From a virus: DNA of 23,401 nt. Under the pieces are notes generated by a model. That model was given only the letters and a program-made list of their open reading frames with translations. It made no database searches and was not told the origin of the DNA. The position numbers and the translations under genes were made by a program. The DNA lies in the IMG/VR virus record IMGVR_UViG_3300048135_000527, positions 1-23,401 of that record; one strand, given 5' to 3'. This document shows, in pieces, positions 17,565 to 23,385 of the stretch; within the stretch, counting starts at the first letter, position 1, and every line of letters starts with the position of its first letter.

Positions 17565-17873
17565 TCATGCGCTTACCCAGGCTTTGCCGCTCATGATCTT
17601 GTTTGTCCAGCTAATGGAGCAACCAAAGATCTCTGCCACTTCCTTTGTCGATTTGCCCTCGTCAAAGTAAAGATCGCGCATCCTGCGAATGTCGGCCTTG
17701 CCAAAGACTTGGTAGTGACGGTTCTTGTTTTCTTCGTTGATCACCTCAAAAGCCTGTGAGGTACTGAAATTATGGTCACAGGCATGACACCGGCGGTACC
17801 TGCGAATGTGATCCGAGAAGTCTTTGCACGTTTTGGTAACGCGGGTTTTGGTTCCGCACTTGGGGCAGTTCAT
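17565..17873 (-). CDS. Zinc-ribbon plus helix-turn-helix DNA-binding protein
   Basis: 102 residues. Cys3, Cys6, Cys29 and Cys32 form a CPxCG...CxxC ribbon, with an IRRYRRCHACDHNFST stretch resembling the NrdR zinc ribbon. Residues about 61-97 (MRDLYFDEGKSTKEVAEIFG, then SISWTNKI) look like a homeodomain-type HTH of the kind found in phage small DNA-binding proteins and HNH-associated modules. The NrdR ATP-cone domain is absent, so it is not NrdR. It lies 34 bases upstream of the endolysin in the same orientation and could be a late regulator; that role is inference. Confidence 0.7.
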   Translation of the reverse strand: MNCPKCGTKTRVTKTCKDFSDHIRRYRRCHACDHNFSTSQAFEVINEENKNRHYQVFGKADIRRMRDLYFDEGKSTKEVAEIFGCSISWTNKIMSGKAWVSA

Positions 17874-17887
17874 GAAAAAGATGGGAA

Positions 17888-18040
17888 ATTAATGGGAAGC
17901 GTTTTTTAATCGCCGAGACCCGTTGGTATCACTGGGCTAAAAATTTCATCGACTACGACATCCGAGAAATCGATGAGGAATTGTATTTAGCCGTTTTACA
18001 GGCTGCGACTGCGATTCGGGGGAGAGCGGCTCATGAGTAA
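17888..18040 (+). pseudogene. Protein-like open frame without a normal start (50 codons)
   Basis: From an ATT at 17888 to TAA at 18038-18040 the frame reads as plausible protein (AETRWYHWAKNFIDYD, then EELYLAVLQAATAIRG). No ATG or GTG exists in frame; the frame is closed by a TGA at 17873-17875. An ATG at 17892 reads in a different frame and stops after five codons next to a six-T run, so a one-base homopolymer change could have broken it. It may instead be a host gene 3' end carried at attP, or chance. Confidence 0.25.
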
Positions 18041-18044
18041 TGTG

Positions 18045-18070
18045 ACTGAAATGCACTGAATACGACTGAA
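18045..18070 (+). repeat. Three ACTGAA direct repeats at exact 10-bp spacing
   Basis: ACTGAA occurs at 18045-18050, 18055-18060 and 18065-18070. One-turn spacing places all copies on the same face of the helix, as seen for integrase arm or Xis binding sites. Confidence 0.6.
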
Positions 18071-18073
18071 TTC

Positions 18074-18122
18074 ATGGGAACGATGGGACGGATTCCCATT
18101 CCGTGCATATGCTCACTCCCAT
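18074..18122. promoter_or_regulatory. Cluster of direct and inverted ATGGGA motifs
   Basis: ATGGGAA (18074), ATGGGA (18083), TTCCCAT (18093-18099) and TCCCAT (18117-18122) lie 20-65 bases before the integrase ATG. The two inner copies form a 6-bp inverted repeat with a 5-nt spacer, a likely operator or arm site. Confidence 0.5.
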
Positions 18123-18140
18123 GGTTTCGTGACTCGATAG

Positions 18141-19202
18141 ATGGGCAAAGCAAGCGTGAACGCCCAGCGCGGTCGCCTTTACCTGTTGGCCAAGCTGCCG
18201 AAGAGAAACGGCGATGGATGGACGCAGACGCGCATCCCCATGGGCCTGCCTGACACACCCGTCAACAGAAAGGTGGTTGATAAACGCCGGATCCTTCTGC
18301 AAAGGCAGATCGACAACGACACCTTTGAATGGAATTTCTGGGAAGACAACGAACACAAGGGAACGACCTGGAAGCAAGCGATTGAACAGCTCTATAAAAA
18401 ACGCGTGATCCTGGGTCGCACGGGTGAAAGCACCTGGCAGACCAACTACATGGGGCGTTTGCGTCAAGCCAACATGTCGAAGGTGGTGAACTCCCGCGAG
18501 GTCGCTGACTTTGTCAATCGCTGGCGGGTGGATCAGTGCTCTTACAAAGAGGCTTACTACCTTTGCCAAGACCTTTGCCGTCTGATCAACGTCCCGTTCC
18601 CTGAGGTCCCGCTCCCCAAATACAAGAAAGGGGCCCTGACCAACGTTCCGGAAGACTGGGAAATCATTGAGTGGATTGAGAAGGCTCAAACCTCCGAGAA
18701 GGAATTGGCGTGGGCCATGGGAATGATGGCCACCTATGGGTTGCGTGATCATGAGCTAGACGACTGCGAGTTCATTGATTTGAAGCACCGGCTCAAAGTG
18801 CCGGACGACACAAAAACAGGGTTCCGCGTTGTTGTCCCGCTTCACCGCGATTGGGTGGACTTGTTCGAGCTGCGCAGTGAACGCCGCAGAGTCAAGGTTT
18901 CAAAAGCCAAAGACGCAACAGCGCAGTGGCTTTATCACCGCCGACACAAGCTGGGTTTCCCTTACATCCCTTACTCATTGCGGCACGCTTATGCCGGTCG
19001 GTTGTGGCGTGTTGGCGGCTCAAACCTGGATGTTTTTACCGCTGCAAGGTTGATGGGGCATTCGGTCAAGGAACACGAACAGACCTATCGGGAGTGGATC
19101 CAACCCCACACCGTTGCAATCAGAGCTGAACAGGCTCTAGGGCTTGAGGCTGCAGCGGAATCCCTAGAGCATCAGGGCGGACGCGAATACAGCGATGCTT
19201 AG
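18141..19202 (+). CDS. int: Tyrosine-family phage integrase
   Basis: 353 residues; the ATG directly follows an in-frame TAG. The N-terminal half (about 1-165) is the arm- and core-binding part. The catalytic domain shows Arg202 (TYGLRDHEL), Lys225 (DDTKTGF), Arg281-His282 (YSLRHAYA), His307 (LMGHS) and nucleophile Tyr316 (EQTYREW). The box II His that normally precedes the Arg by three residues is Tyr278, a known tolerated variation in some families. It would catalyse attP x attB integration. A control region with phased repeats lies upstream, and an excisionase-like gene converges on its 3' end with an 83-base overlap. Confidence 0.93.
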   Translation: MGKASVNAQRGRLYLLAKLPKRNGDGWTQTRIPMGLPDTPVNRKVVDKRRILLQRQIDNDTFEWNFWEDNEHKGTTWKQAIEQLYKKRVILGRTGESTWQTNYMGRLRQANMSKVVNSREVADFVNRWRVDQCSYKEAYYLCQDLCRLINVPFPEVPLPKYKKGALTNVPEDWEIIEWIEKAQTSEKELAWAMGMMATYGLRDHELDDCEFIDLKHRLKVPDDTKTGFRVVVPLHRDWVDLFELRSERRRVKVSKAKDATAQWLYHRRHKLGFPYIPYSLRHAYAGRLWRVGGSNLDVFTAARLMGHSVKEHEQTYREWIQPHTVAIRAEQALGLEAAAESLEHQGGREYSDA

Positions 19203-19353
19203 AGGTGGCAATGCTCAGGTCTACAAAGTCCCGCTTTTCACGCCATTTGGCGATCTTGGGGCAGGCCTGTGCTTCATCAATTAATCGTTCAACGTGTCGG
19301 CGTGAAACGCCCATGGCATCAGCGGCTTGCTGAATGGTGAGAAGGGTTGGCAT
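19120..19353 (-). CDS. Excisionase-like HTH protein
   Basis: 77 residues. LTIQQAADAMGVSRRHVERL (5-24) is a MerR/Xis-type HTH, and KHRCIRVRPDAL (52-63) fits the basic wing of HTH_17/excisionase proteins. Next to an integrase this most likely acts as a recombination directionality factor, or as a small regulator. The gene runs leftward and its last 83 bases are antisense to the integrase 3' end. No SD sequence precedes the ATG. Confidence 0.75.
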   Translation of the reverse strand: MPTLLTIQQAADAMGVSRRHVERLIDEAQACPKIAKWREKRDFVDLSIATSKHRCIRVRPDALGIPLQPQALEPVQL

Positions 19354-19371
19354 AGGGGTTCGACCTAAAAG

Positions 19372-19402
19372 GGCTTAAGCCGGGTCTTATGGATTGCCCG
19401 GC
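19372..19402. terminator. Inverted repeats between SSB-like and Xis-like genes
   Basis: GCCGGG (19379-19384) pairs with CCCGGC (19397-19402) across a 12-nt loop, and GGCTTAAGCC (19372-19381) is a perfect 10-bp palindrome overlapping its edge. On the leftward strand the hairpin is followed by only a weak T-rich stretch. It may attenuate transcription from the recombination operon into the Xis-like gene, or be a protein site. A 9-bp CTAAAAGGG direct repeat flanks it (19365 and 19415). Confidence 0.35.
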
Positions 19403-19414
19403 ATGGTTCAGGGA

Positions 19415-19726
19415 CTAAAAGGGGAGATCGTTGTTCTGCGCAGGCGCATCAGCTTTGGCCTTCGGATCAGACGTAACGCCCATCAAGTAGTCATTCCCGG
19501 CGGCGCTAGTTCTTGGCAGCAACTTTTGAGAAACAACAACGCATTCCTCACCTTTTTGGTTTTGGACTTTTTCAGCCTCAGTTACCGCCCAGGTTGCAAA
19601 TGCTTTGATCTGTTCAATAGGCCATTCAGCCTTGGCCCAATACTCGTTTTCTTTGCCTTCAAATTTTGAACGGTTGAAGGTAGAAAACAGGGTGAACTTG
19701 TCTGGAGCGAAATTGGAATCAGCCAT
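19415..19726 (-). CDS. Small protein with SSB-type C-terminal tip
   Basis: 103 residues. The body has a central strand-rich section (GEECVVVSQKLL) and helix (IEQIKAFATWAVTEAEK). The last six residues, NNDLPF, resemble the D-D-x-P-F tip with which bacterial SSB and several phage ssDNA-binding proteins recruit partners. It is the last gene of the leftward recombination operon with ERF, RusA and a nuclease, which fits a single-strand-binding role. The OB fold itself is not recognisable, so the assignment rests on the tip and context. Confidence 0.55.
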   Translation of the reverse strand: MADSNFAPDKFTLFSTFNRSKFEGKENEYWAKAEWPIEQIKAFATWAVTEAEKVQNQKGEECVVVSQKLLPRTSAAGNDYLMGVTSDPKAKADAPAQNNDLPF

Positions 19727-20000
19727 TTTTTTGGTTGTTGTGAAGGTTGTGCATTGCGTATGTCAGATATTTGGTAACTGACATGTTTTGCTCTCGCATA
19801 AATTTGAGAGCTTTTTTTGCAAGATCGTGTGGAGGGCGAACAGTCCAGTTGGGCCGTTGTGGATTGCCTTGCTCAATGATTCGACCTAATGAATCACGTT
19901 TAAATTCGCGGACGTTAGGCGGCGGGGCTTTGTATAGCCGCGACATGTAATCGGCATAACTTTCGTTTTCATGTTGCGATGGGGTGCCAGTGTTCTCCAT
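19719..20000 (-). CDS. Hypothetical basic protein, 93 residues
   Basis: I chose the ATG at 20000; extending the frame to 20132 adds 44 low-quality residues that overlap two other genes. The product begins acidic (MENTGTPSQHENES) and becomes basic, ending with PPHDLAKKALKFMREQNMSV and TKYLTYAMHNL, a helix-turn-helix-like or ribbon-helix-helix-like pair that could bind DNA. It overlaps the SSB-like ATG by 8 bases. No family recognised. Confidence 0.55.
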   Translation of the reverse strand: MENTGTPSQHENESYADYMSRLYKAPPPNVREFKRDSLGRIIEQGNPQRPNWTVRPPHDLAKKALKFMREQNMSVTKYLTYAMHNLHNNQKNG

Positions 20001-20217
20001 GTTTTTGAAATTGGACGAGGTGCGGCAAGAGGTCTGAACGGCCTGATGCAATGATCCGGCGCACTGCTGATTCGTGGTCAACGATTTGGATTGCGCTGGA
20101 GGGGTCATCAGTAAAGCCGTTTTCAGTTGCAAACCCGTTCGGGCTCTTTAACAAATAGCGAACCCTCTGATTGGCATGGGTCGAGGAGGAGAGCAAGGGC
20201 TGCTTTGTAATGTCCAT
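19969..20217 (-). CDS. Hypothetical protein, ~82 residues, start uncertain
   Basis: The C-terminal part reads as real protein: LLKSPNGFATENGFTDDPSS, then AIQIVDHESAVRRIIA, a strand-strand-helix pattern. The ATG at 20217 lies inside the upstream small gene; a TTG just after an AGAGG at about 20165 would give a shorter product beginning near the SPNGF segment. Unknown function. The 3' end overlaps the next gene by 32 bases. Confidence 0.45.
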   Translation of the reverse strand: MDITKQPLLSSSTHANQRVRYLLKSPNGFATENGFTDDPSSAIQIVDHESAVRRIIASGRSDLLPHLVQFQKHGEHWHPIAT

Positions 20218-20326
20218 AAAGGGCACCGTTGTCACCTCTGGCGTGCATTGTTGAAGTAGCCCTGGCCAAGAATTTGGTAGCTTGTAGGACATCGTCATCA
20301 GGGTGATAGGTCAAAGAAGGTTTCAT
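20123..20326 (-). CDS. Small hypothetical protein coupled to ERF
   Basis: 67 residues. Its ATG overlaps the ERF stop by 4 bases (20323-20326), which strongly supports translation. The product is mainly helical (DDVLQATKFLARATSTMHAR, then ALYGHYKAALALLLD). It is not recognised; position implies an accessory role in recombination. Confidence 0.55.
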   Translation of the reverse strand: MKPSLTYHPDDDVLQATKFLARATSTMHARGDNGALYGHYKAALALLLDPCQSEGSLFVKEPERVCN

Positions 20327-21027
20327 TTGTAGGAATAGATAAATTCTTGAGTAAAGACCAATTGATCTTTATTTAGAGCCTTGATCTGTGGTTTATCAGC
20401 CCCAAGTTTTGGGAACTGTCCTTTTAAGGCTTTGACCCAATCAACGGCGATGGCAGGCTTTTCGGCGTAAACGGCTTGCATTGCTGCAGAAACAGTTCCG
20501 CGAAGGTCTTGCAATTCACCGGCTGCATTGCTGGTGTCTGCATTGCTCTGCGCAGGCGGATTAGATGGAGGCTTAGGAGAACCTTGGGACTTTTTTGCGG
20601 ATGTGTCTGGCGGAAGAGTGGTTTCGCCCTCGTTTTCGCTGGTAGCCAAGCCAGCGATTGCAGCTAATAGGTAGCGGCGGGCGTAGCTGATGCCCGATCC
20701 ACGTTGTTGATGGCGGGCGTCCTTTTTGTTGTTGGGGTCGTAGTCATCGACATTCATGGACGACTCCAGGAAGCCGCCAGAAGCACAATGGAAAAGCCTG
20801 AGGACGACTTCTGTCTGGCCGGGCCTGCCATCGACTTCAGTGCCCAAGCCATGCATCGTGAAGGTGTGGCAAAGGCCTAATGCTTTGGCGGGACGAAGAG
20901 CATCGTTGATGGCTTCTTCTGATGCGTACTTGTAGCCGTAACCCTTGCTGTCTTTGAAGGCGGTGATGGTCTGTTGCTGAAACTTGCAGAGCGCAGTTAA
21001 TAGCTCTGGCGTGGGGTTGTCTGCCAT
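20323..21027 (-). CDS. erf: ERF-family single-strand annealing recombinase
   Basis: 234 residues from the ATG at 21027 (MADNPTPELL). A longer frame to 21129 would overlap the upstream gene by 76 bases and adds a Cys/Ser/His-rich stretch that does not look like protein. ERF signatures are GYGYKYAS (29-36) and QQRGSGISYARRYLLAAIAG (107-126). From about 140 the chain is a Pro/Ser/Asn-rich linker followed by a helical C-terminus. ERF proteins anneal complementary strands and support phage recombination and circularisation. An 18-bp motif overlaps the start codon, and a related near-palindrome lies 32 bases upstream in a possible promoter. Confidence 0.88.
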   Translation of the reverse strand: MADNPTPELLTALCKFQQQTITAFKDSKGYGYKYASEEAINDALRPAKALGLCHTFTMHGLGTEVDGRPGQTEVVLRLFHCASGGFLESSMNVDDYDPNNKKDARHQQRGSGISYARRYLLAAIAGLATSENEGETTLPPDTSAKKSQGSPKPPSNPPAQSNADTSNAAGELQDLRGTVSAAMQAVYAEKPAIAVDWVKALKGQFPKLGADKPQIKALNKDQLVFTQEFIYSYK

Positions 21028-21041
21028 ACGGCTGCGAGAGG
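21024..21041. promoter_or_regulatory. Operator-like 18-bp motif at ERF start (S3)
   Basis: CCATACGGCTGCGAGAGG, whose CAT is the ERF start codon on the leftward strand. It matches site S2 at 14 of 18 positions. Confidence 0.3.
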
Positions 21042-21050
21042 AACCCCTAC

Positions 21051-21079
21051 AACTTATCCCATGCGCTTGCGTATGGCAA
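21051..21079 (-). promoter_or_regulatory. Candidate ERF promoter with embedded operator S1
   Basis: Leftward reading gives a TTGCCA (-35-like, 21079-21074) and a GATAAG or TAAGTT (-10-like). Between them sits CCATGCGCTTGCGTATGG (21059-21076), a near-palindrome with CCATGCG/CGTATGG half-sites, so a repressor here would occlude polymerase. The -10 match is weak. Confidence 0.35.
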
Positions 21080-21935
21080 GTACGGAATGATACGGATGCG
21101 TGCGTAGGGATAACGCGTTCTGAGAACAAAAACGTCCCTCAGGGTCAAACCCAATGCGGCGCTGTGGTTCTGGTGTCAGGCCTGGCTCTTTTGGAAACCA
21201 TTTTGTTTGGTCCGCTGGCTCAGGCAATCGCCCGCGCCAGCTCAACAGCTTTTTTAATTCCGTGGTCTCACCTCCATACTGTTCCTGCACTGTCAGCAGT
21301 GCCATCAGAACAAAGGGCTTTTTGTACTTCACAAGGATCCTTGATGCTTCCTCAACGCTGGTTTCACGCAGGCCAGCAAGCATCTCCTGAACCCAGTCCA
21401 GTTCATCGCCTTCAATGCCTAGCTTGATCAACTCCTCTTTGAGTTCAATCCAAGCGGCAGCAGGCGGCGACATCATGACCAGCGACAGCTTGCGGAATGC
21501 GTCCCGGATTTGCTGTGTCCATTGGTCCACCATCTCTTGAGTCATCTGCTGTTCTGGCGGGAGGAGCAACTCAGCCGGGGCCTCAATCGCGCCTAGGTAA
21601 GCAGCGAAGAAATCAGACGCGGTCCACGGGACACCGTCGGGGTGGGTGATGGGTGAGCCACGTTTAAGCCGATCCATGAGGCGGCGATCTGTGACGCCGA
21701 CTAGGTCGCGTTCAGCAATGGCCTGGTTGAACTGACCAAGGCCACGAAAAAAGTTGGGCTTAGGCGTTAGCCGCCCAGACATGCAGATCGAGACCTGAGA
21801 GGCCCAGGGGCCGCAATCCCAGCCTTTGGCGCGGGCTAGACCTTCGCTAACTGACTGGGGCCACTCATTTCGGGCAAACCAGGCCTTAACGATGGGACCG
21901 AGGAGAGCAGAACAATCTTCGGTCATGGACCCCAT
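21054..21935 (-). CDS. HTH-containing protein, candidate phage repressor/regulator
   Basis: 293 residues. The segment about 30-72 (ASQVSICMSGRLTPKPNFF with flanking helices) fits an XRE/Cro-type HTH ('S-x-V-S ... G-x-x-x-P ... L'). Residues 90-293 are helical and end in a basic tail; no catalytic domain is recognised. Its start codon overlaps an 18-bp near-palindrome shared with the ERF promoter region, which suggests autoregulation and control of ERF. It sits between rusA and erf in one leftward operon. It could instead be a replication-initiation or structural DNA-binding protein; an M4 start at 21926 is possible. Confidence 0.5.
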   Translation of the reverse strand: MGSMTEDCSALLGPIVKAWFARNEWPQSVSEGLARAKGWDCGPWASQVSICMSGRLTPKPNFFRGLGQFNQAIAERDLVGVTDRRLMDRLKRGSPITHPDGVPWTASDFFAAYLGAIEAPAELLLPPEQQMTQEMVDQWTQQIRDAFRKLSLVMMSPPAAAWIELKEELIKLGIEGDELDWVQEMLAGLRETSVEEASRILVKYKKPFVLMALLTVQEQYGGETTELKKLLSWRGRLPEPADQTKWFPKEPGLTPEPQRRIGFDPEGRFCSQNALSLRTHPYHSVLAIRKRMG

Positions 21936-21949
21936 ACGTTTGCGTAAGG
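21932..21949. promoter_or_regulatory. Operator-like 18-bp motif at HTH gene start (S2)
   Basis: CCATACGTTTGCGTAAGG, matching S1 at 15 of 18 positions, with CCATACG/CGTAAGG half-sites around TTTG. It overlaps the HTH gene ATG and fills the 15-bp gap to rusA. Confidence 0.4.
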
Positions 21950-21950
21950 T

Positions 21951-22448
21951 TTACCGGATTGGCGTGATACGCACAAGGGCGCCGGGGGTTTCATTTGCTT
22001 CTGCGTATCGCTTTGAACAGTTCAGCACGACCACCTGGCTGTCATCCATTAACACGCAACCGCCTGAGCGCCGCGCTAGGCCATCCAAAGTGCAACGGGC
22101 CAGTTTGTCGATGTCGCCGTGAAGCGAGCTGGTGCAATGGCTTGGCGCTGAATCTTTTAACTTTGTGCAATTCCTACCTGTGCCGTAATGACTTTTCGGT
22201 CTTGTAAAAAAGAAGGTTATTTCGACACATGCCGGGTCAATTATTGGCTCTGATTGATAATCATTCTCACACGTCCACATAACGGCCTGACGCCAGGGGC
22301 CAACTTTCTTGCTGCTTTCGCGCATGGACCCGTAGCGCGTCATTATTTTCGATCCCTGAGCGCCAGGAATGCCGCTGATCCGGAACTCAAGCGTCGAGGA
22401 ATTTTGGTCTGAGGTACTCGCTGACGTTCGGGGTTGCAGTGCCGTCAT
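21951..22448 (-). CDS. rusA: RusA-family Holliday junction resolvase
   Basis: 165 residues from the ATG at 22448, chosen because AGGAG lies five bases before it; an upstream start at 22496 lacks this. RusA features: ISGIPGAQGSK near the N-terminus, RPKSH (83-87), the metal-site region HGDIDKLARCTLDGLA (Asp112, Asp114, Lys115, Asp122) and VLMDDSQVV (Asp135/Asp136). The enzyme cuts four-way junctions as a metal-dependent dimer. It lies in the leftward recombination operon and its 5' end overlaps the preceding gene by 62 bases. Confidence 0.9.
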   Translation of the reverse strand: MTALQPRTSASTSDQNSSTLEFRISGIPGAQGSKIMTRYGSMRESSKKVGPWRQAVMWTCENDYQSEPIIDPACVEITFFFTRPKSHYGTGRNCTKLKDSAPSHCTSSLHGDIDKLARCTLDGLARRSGGCVLMDDSQVVVLNCSKRYAEANETPGALVRITPIR

Positions 22449-22782
22449 TTTTCTCCTGTTCGAATTGGGTTTGAAGTTGTTCTGAGAAATTTCCAATTGG
22501 CCAACTCTTCCGAGATGCCTTGCTAAACCTCACGCCTTTGAACTCATAGGTATCGCTCAGGTCGTCGTAGTGGCCCTCCAATAGCCCTTCCGAGTAGGCG
22601 TGCTTCAGAGATGCCTCGGCCTGTTTGAACTCAGCCTCTGCAGTTCGCTTGCGTTCGTAGGCGGCGGCGTACTGGCTAACGATCGTCTCGCTTTGATCGA
22701 GGGTCCGACCTGTCCACGGTCCTGCAGGAAAAGCAGAATTCGAGGTATGCGTTTTGGAGTTCTCGGTGGGTGCGGTAGTCAT
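22387..22782 (-). CDS. Hypothetical early protein between nuclease and rusA
   Basis: 131 residues from ATG 22782 (a TTG precedes it). The N-terminus is Ser/Thr-rich. Residues about 35-70 form a charged helix likely to coil (AAAYERKRTAEAEFKQAEAS), followed by a short beta part (TYEFKGVRFSKASRK). Small proteins of this type often sit beside phage nucleases and annealing proteins, but I recognise no family. No SD sequence is evident. Confidence 0.55.
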   Translation of the reverse strand: MTTAPTENSKTHTSNSAFPAGPWTGRTLDQSETIVSQYAAAYERKRTAEAEFKQAEASLKHAYSEGLLEGHYDDLSDTYEFKGVRFSKASRKSWPIGNFSEQLQTQFEQEKNDGTATPNVSEYLRPKFLDA

Positions 22783-22809
22783 CAACGTCGTCAGTAAGTG
22801 GGTCGTAGA

Positions 22810-23385
22810 TCAAAAGGGATTCGCTTCTGCGTAGGCGGAATACTTGTCCCAACAGTTTTCCCAGATTTCGAAGCATTCGTCCGGGTCCATTGGTGGCAGC
22901 CATTTCGTGGTGTTGGGGGTAACGATCAAGGTTCGGCATTCGTCGACCATGCAGCCGCCACGGGCGTCATTGCCATCAGATAACAAGTACAGGTAGCCAC
23001 CGGCCTGAGCCTTGTAGCTAGCAAAATCTTCTTTGCTAGGGCCCTTCCAGCTCGCAGACTTGGTCTTGAGGTCGACCAAGATCACCTTGTCTTTAAAAGC
23101 GCAGATCAAGTCGAGCTGGCCGCCCAAAGACTTGCGGCGGTGGACCATGGTGTACTCACACGCGATGGTCTGAGACTTCTCCCAGAAGTCCATCCGACCG
23201 ATCTGTTCGTACCAGTCCAGGCAGTCAATCCCTTCAGGGCTGACGTGATCGGGCAGCGGATCGCCGTTAGCGATGGCTTCCATGGCCCGGTGGACGTGCG
23301 TCCCTCGTGGGGCGGCCTCTGGATATTTGGAGTAATCAACCGGCGGCTTGCCGTAGTTGATCATTCCGGTGACGCTGATGGCCAT
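22810..23385 (-). CDS. PD-(D/E)XK nuclease (Cas4/RecB-like phage exonuclease)
   Basis: 191 residues visible. Motifs: GTHVHRAMEA with His32, GGQLDLI (Asp92), VILVDLKTK (Asp105-x-Lys107, the DxK signature) and a KAQAGGYLYLL helix supplying the conserved Gln/Tyr. This is the Cas4/AddB-type nuclease core. The frame stays open to the window edge, so the true start may lie beyond 23401; the ATG at 23385 is only the first visible one. It probably makes single-stranded ends for the ERF protein encoded downstream. Confidence 0.82.
   Translation of the reverse strand: MAISVTGMINYGKPPVDYSKYPEAAPRGTHVHRAMEAIANGDPLPDHVSPEGIDCLDWYEQIGRMDFWEKSQTIACEYTMVHRRKSLGGQLDLICAFKDKVILVDLKTKSASWKGPSKEDFASYKAQAGGYLYLLSDGNDARGGCMVDECRTLIVTPNTTKWLPPMDPDECFEIWENCWDKYSAYAEANPF

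Larger units (their letters stand above)
17874..18140. promoter_or_regulatory. Repeat-rich control region, candidate attP
   Basis: A 267-bp stretch lies between the divergent zinc-ribbon and integrase genes. It contains six copies of ATGGGA in both orientations (17881, 17892, 18074, 18083 direct; 18094 and 18117 inverted), with ATGGGA-5 nt-TCCCAT forming a perfect inverted repeat at 18083-18099. It also has three ACTGAA copies spaced exactly 10 bp. Clustered, helically phased repeats beside an integrase gene suggest arm-type sites of attP or operators for the divergent promoters. The core crossover site cannot be defined from this sequence. Confidence 0.5.

Noticed and set aside
17565-17873. 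NrdR ribonucleotide reductase repressor
   Set aside because: Only the zinc ribbon resembles NrdR; the ATP-cone domain is missing and the C-terminus is an HTH.
18072-18752. A 226-codon leftward frame antisense to the integrase
   Set aside because: It lies opposite a clear integrase and its translation is low-complexity, with no start signal or known motif; it looks like a shadow frame.
20001-20132. A 44-codon N-terminal extension of the 93-residue gene
   Set aside because: It overlaps two other genes, is Ser/Gln/Thr-rich and lacks a ribosome site; the ATG at 20000 is preferred.
20984-21427. A 147-codon rightward frame across the HTH and ERF genes
   Set aside because: It is antisense to two better-supported genes and its composition is unlike a folded protein.
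22676-22939. An 87-codon leftward frame bridging the nuclease and the next gene
   Set aside because: It overlaps both real genes in another frame and reads as unlikely protein (many Arg, Asp and Ser runs).
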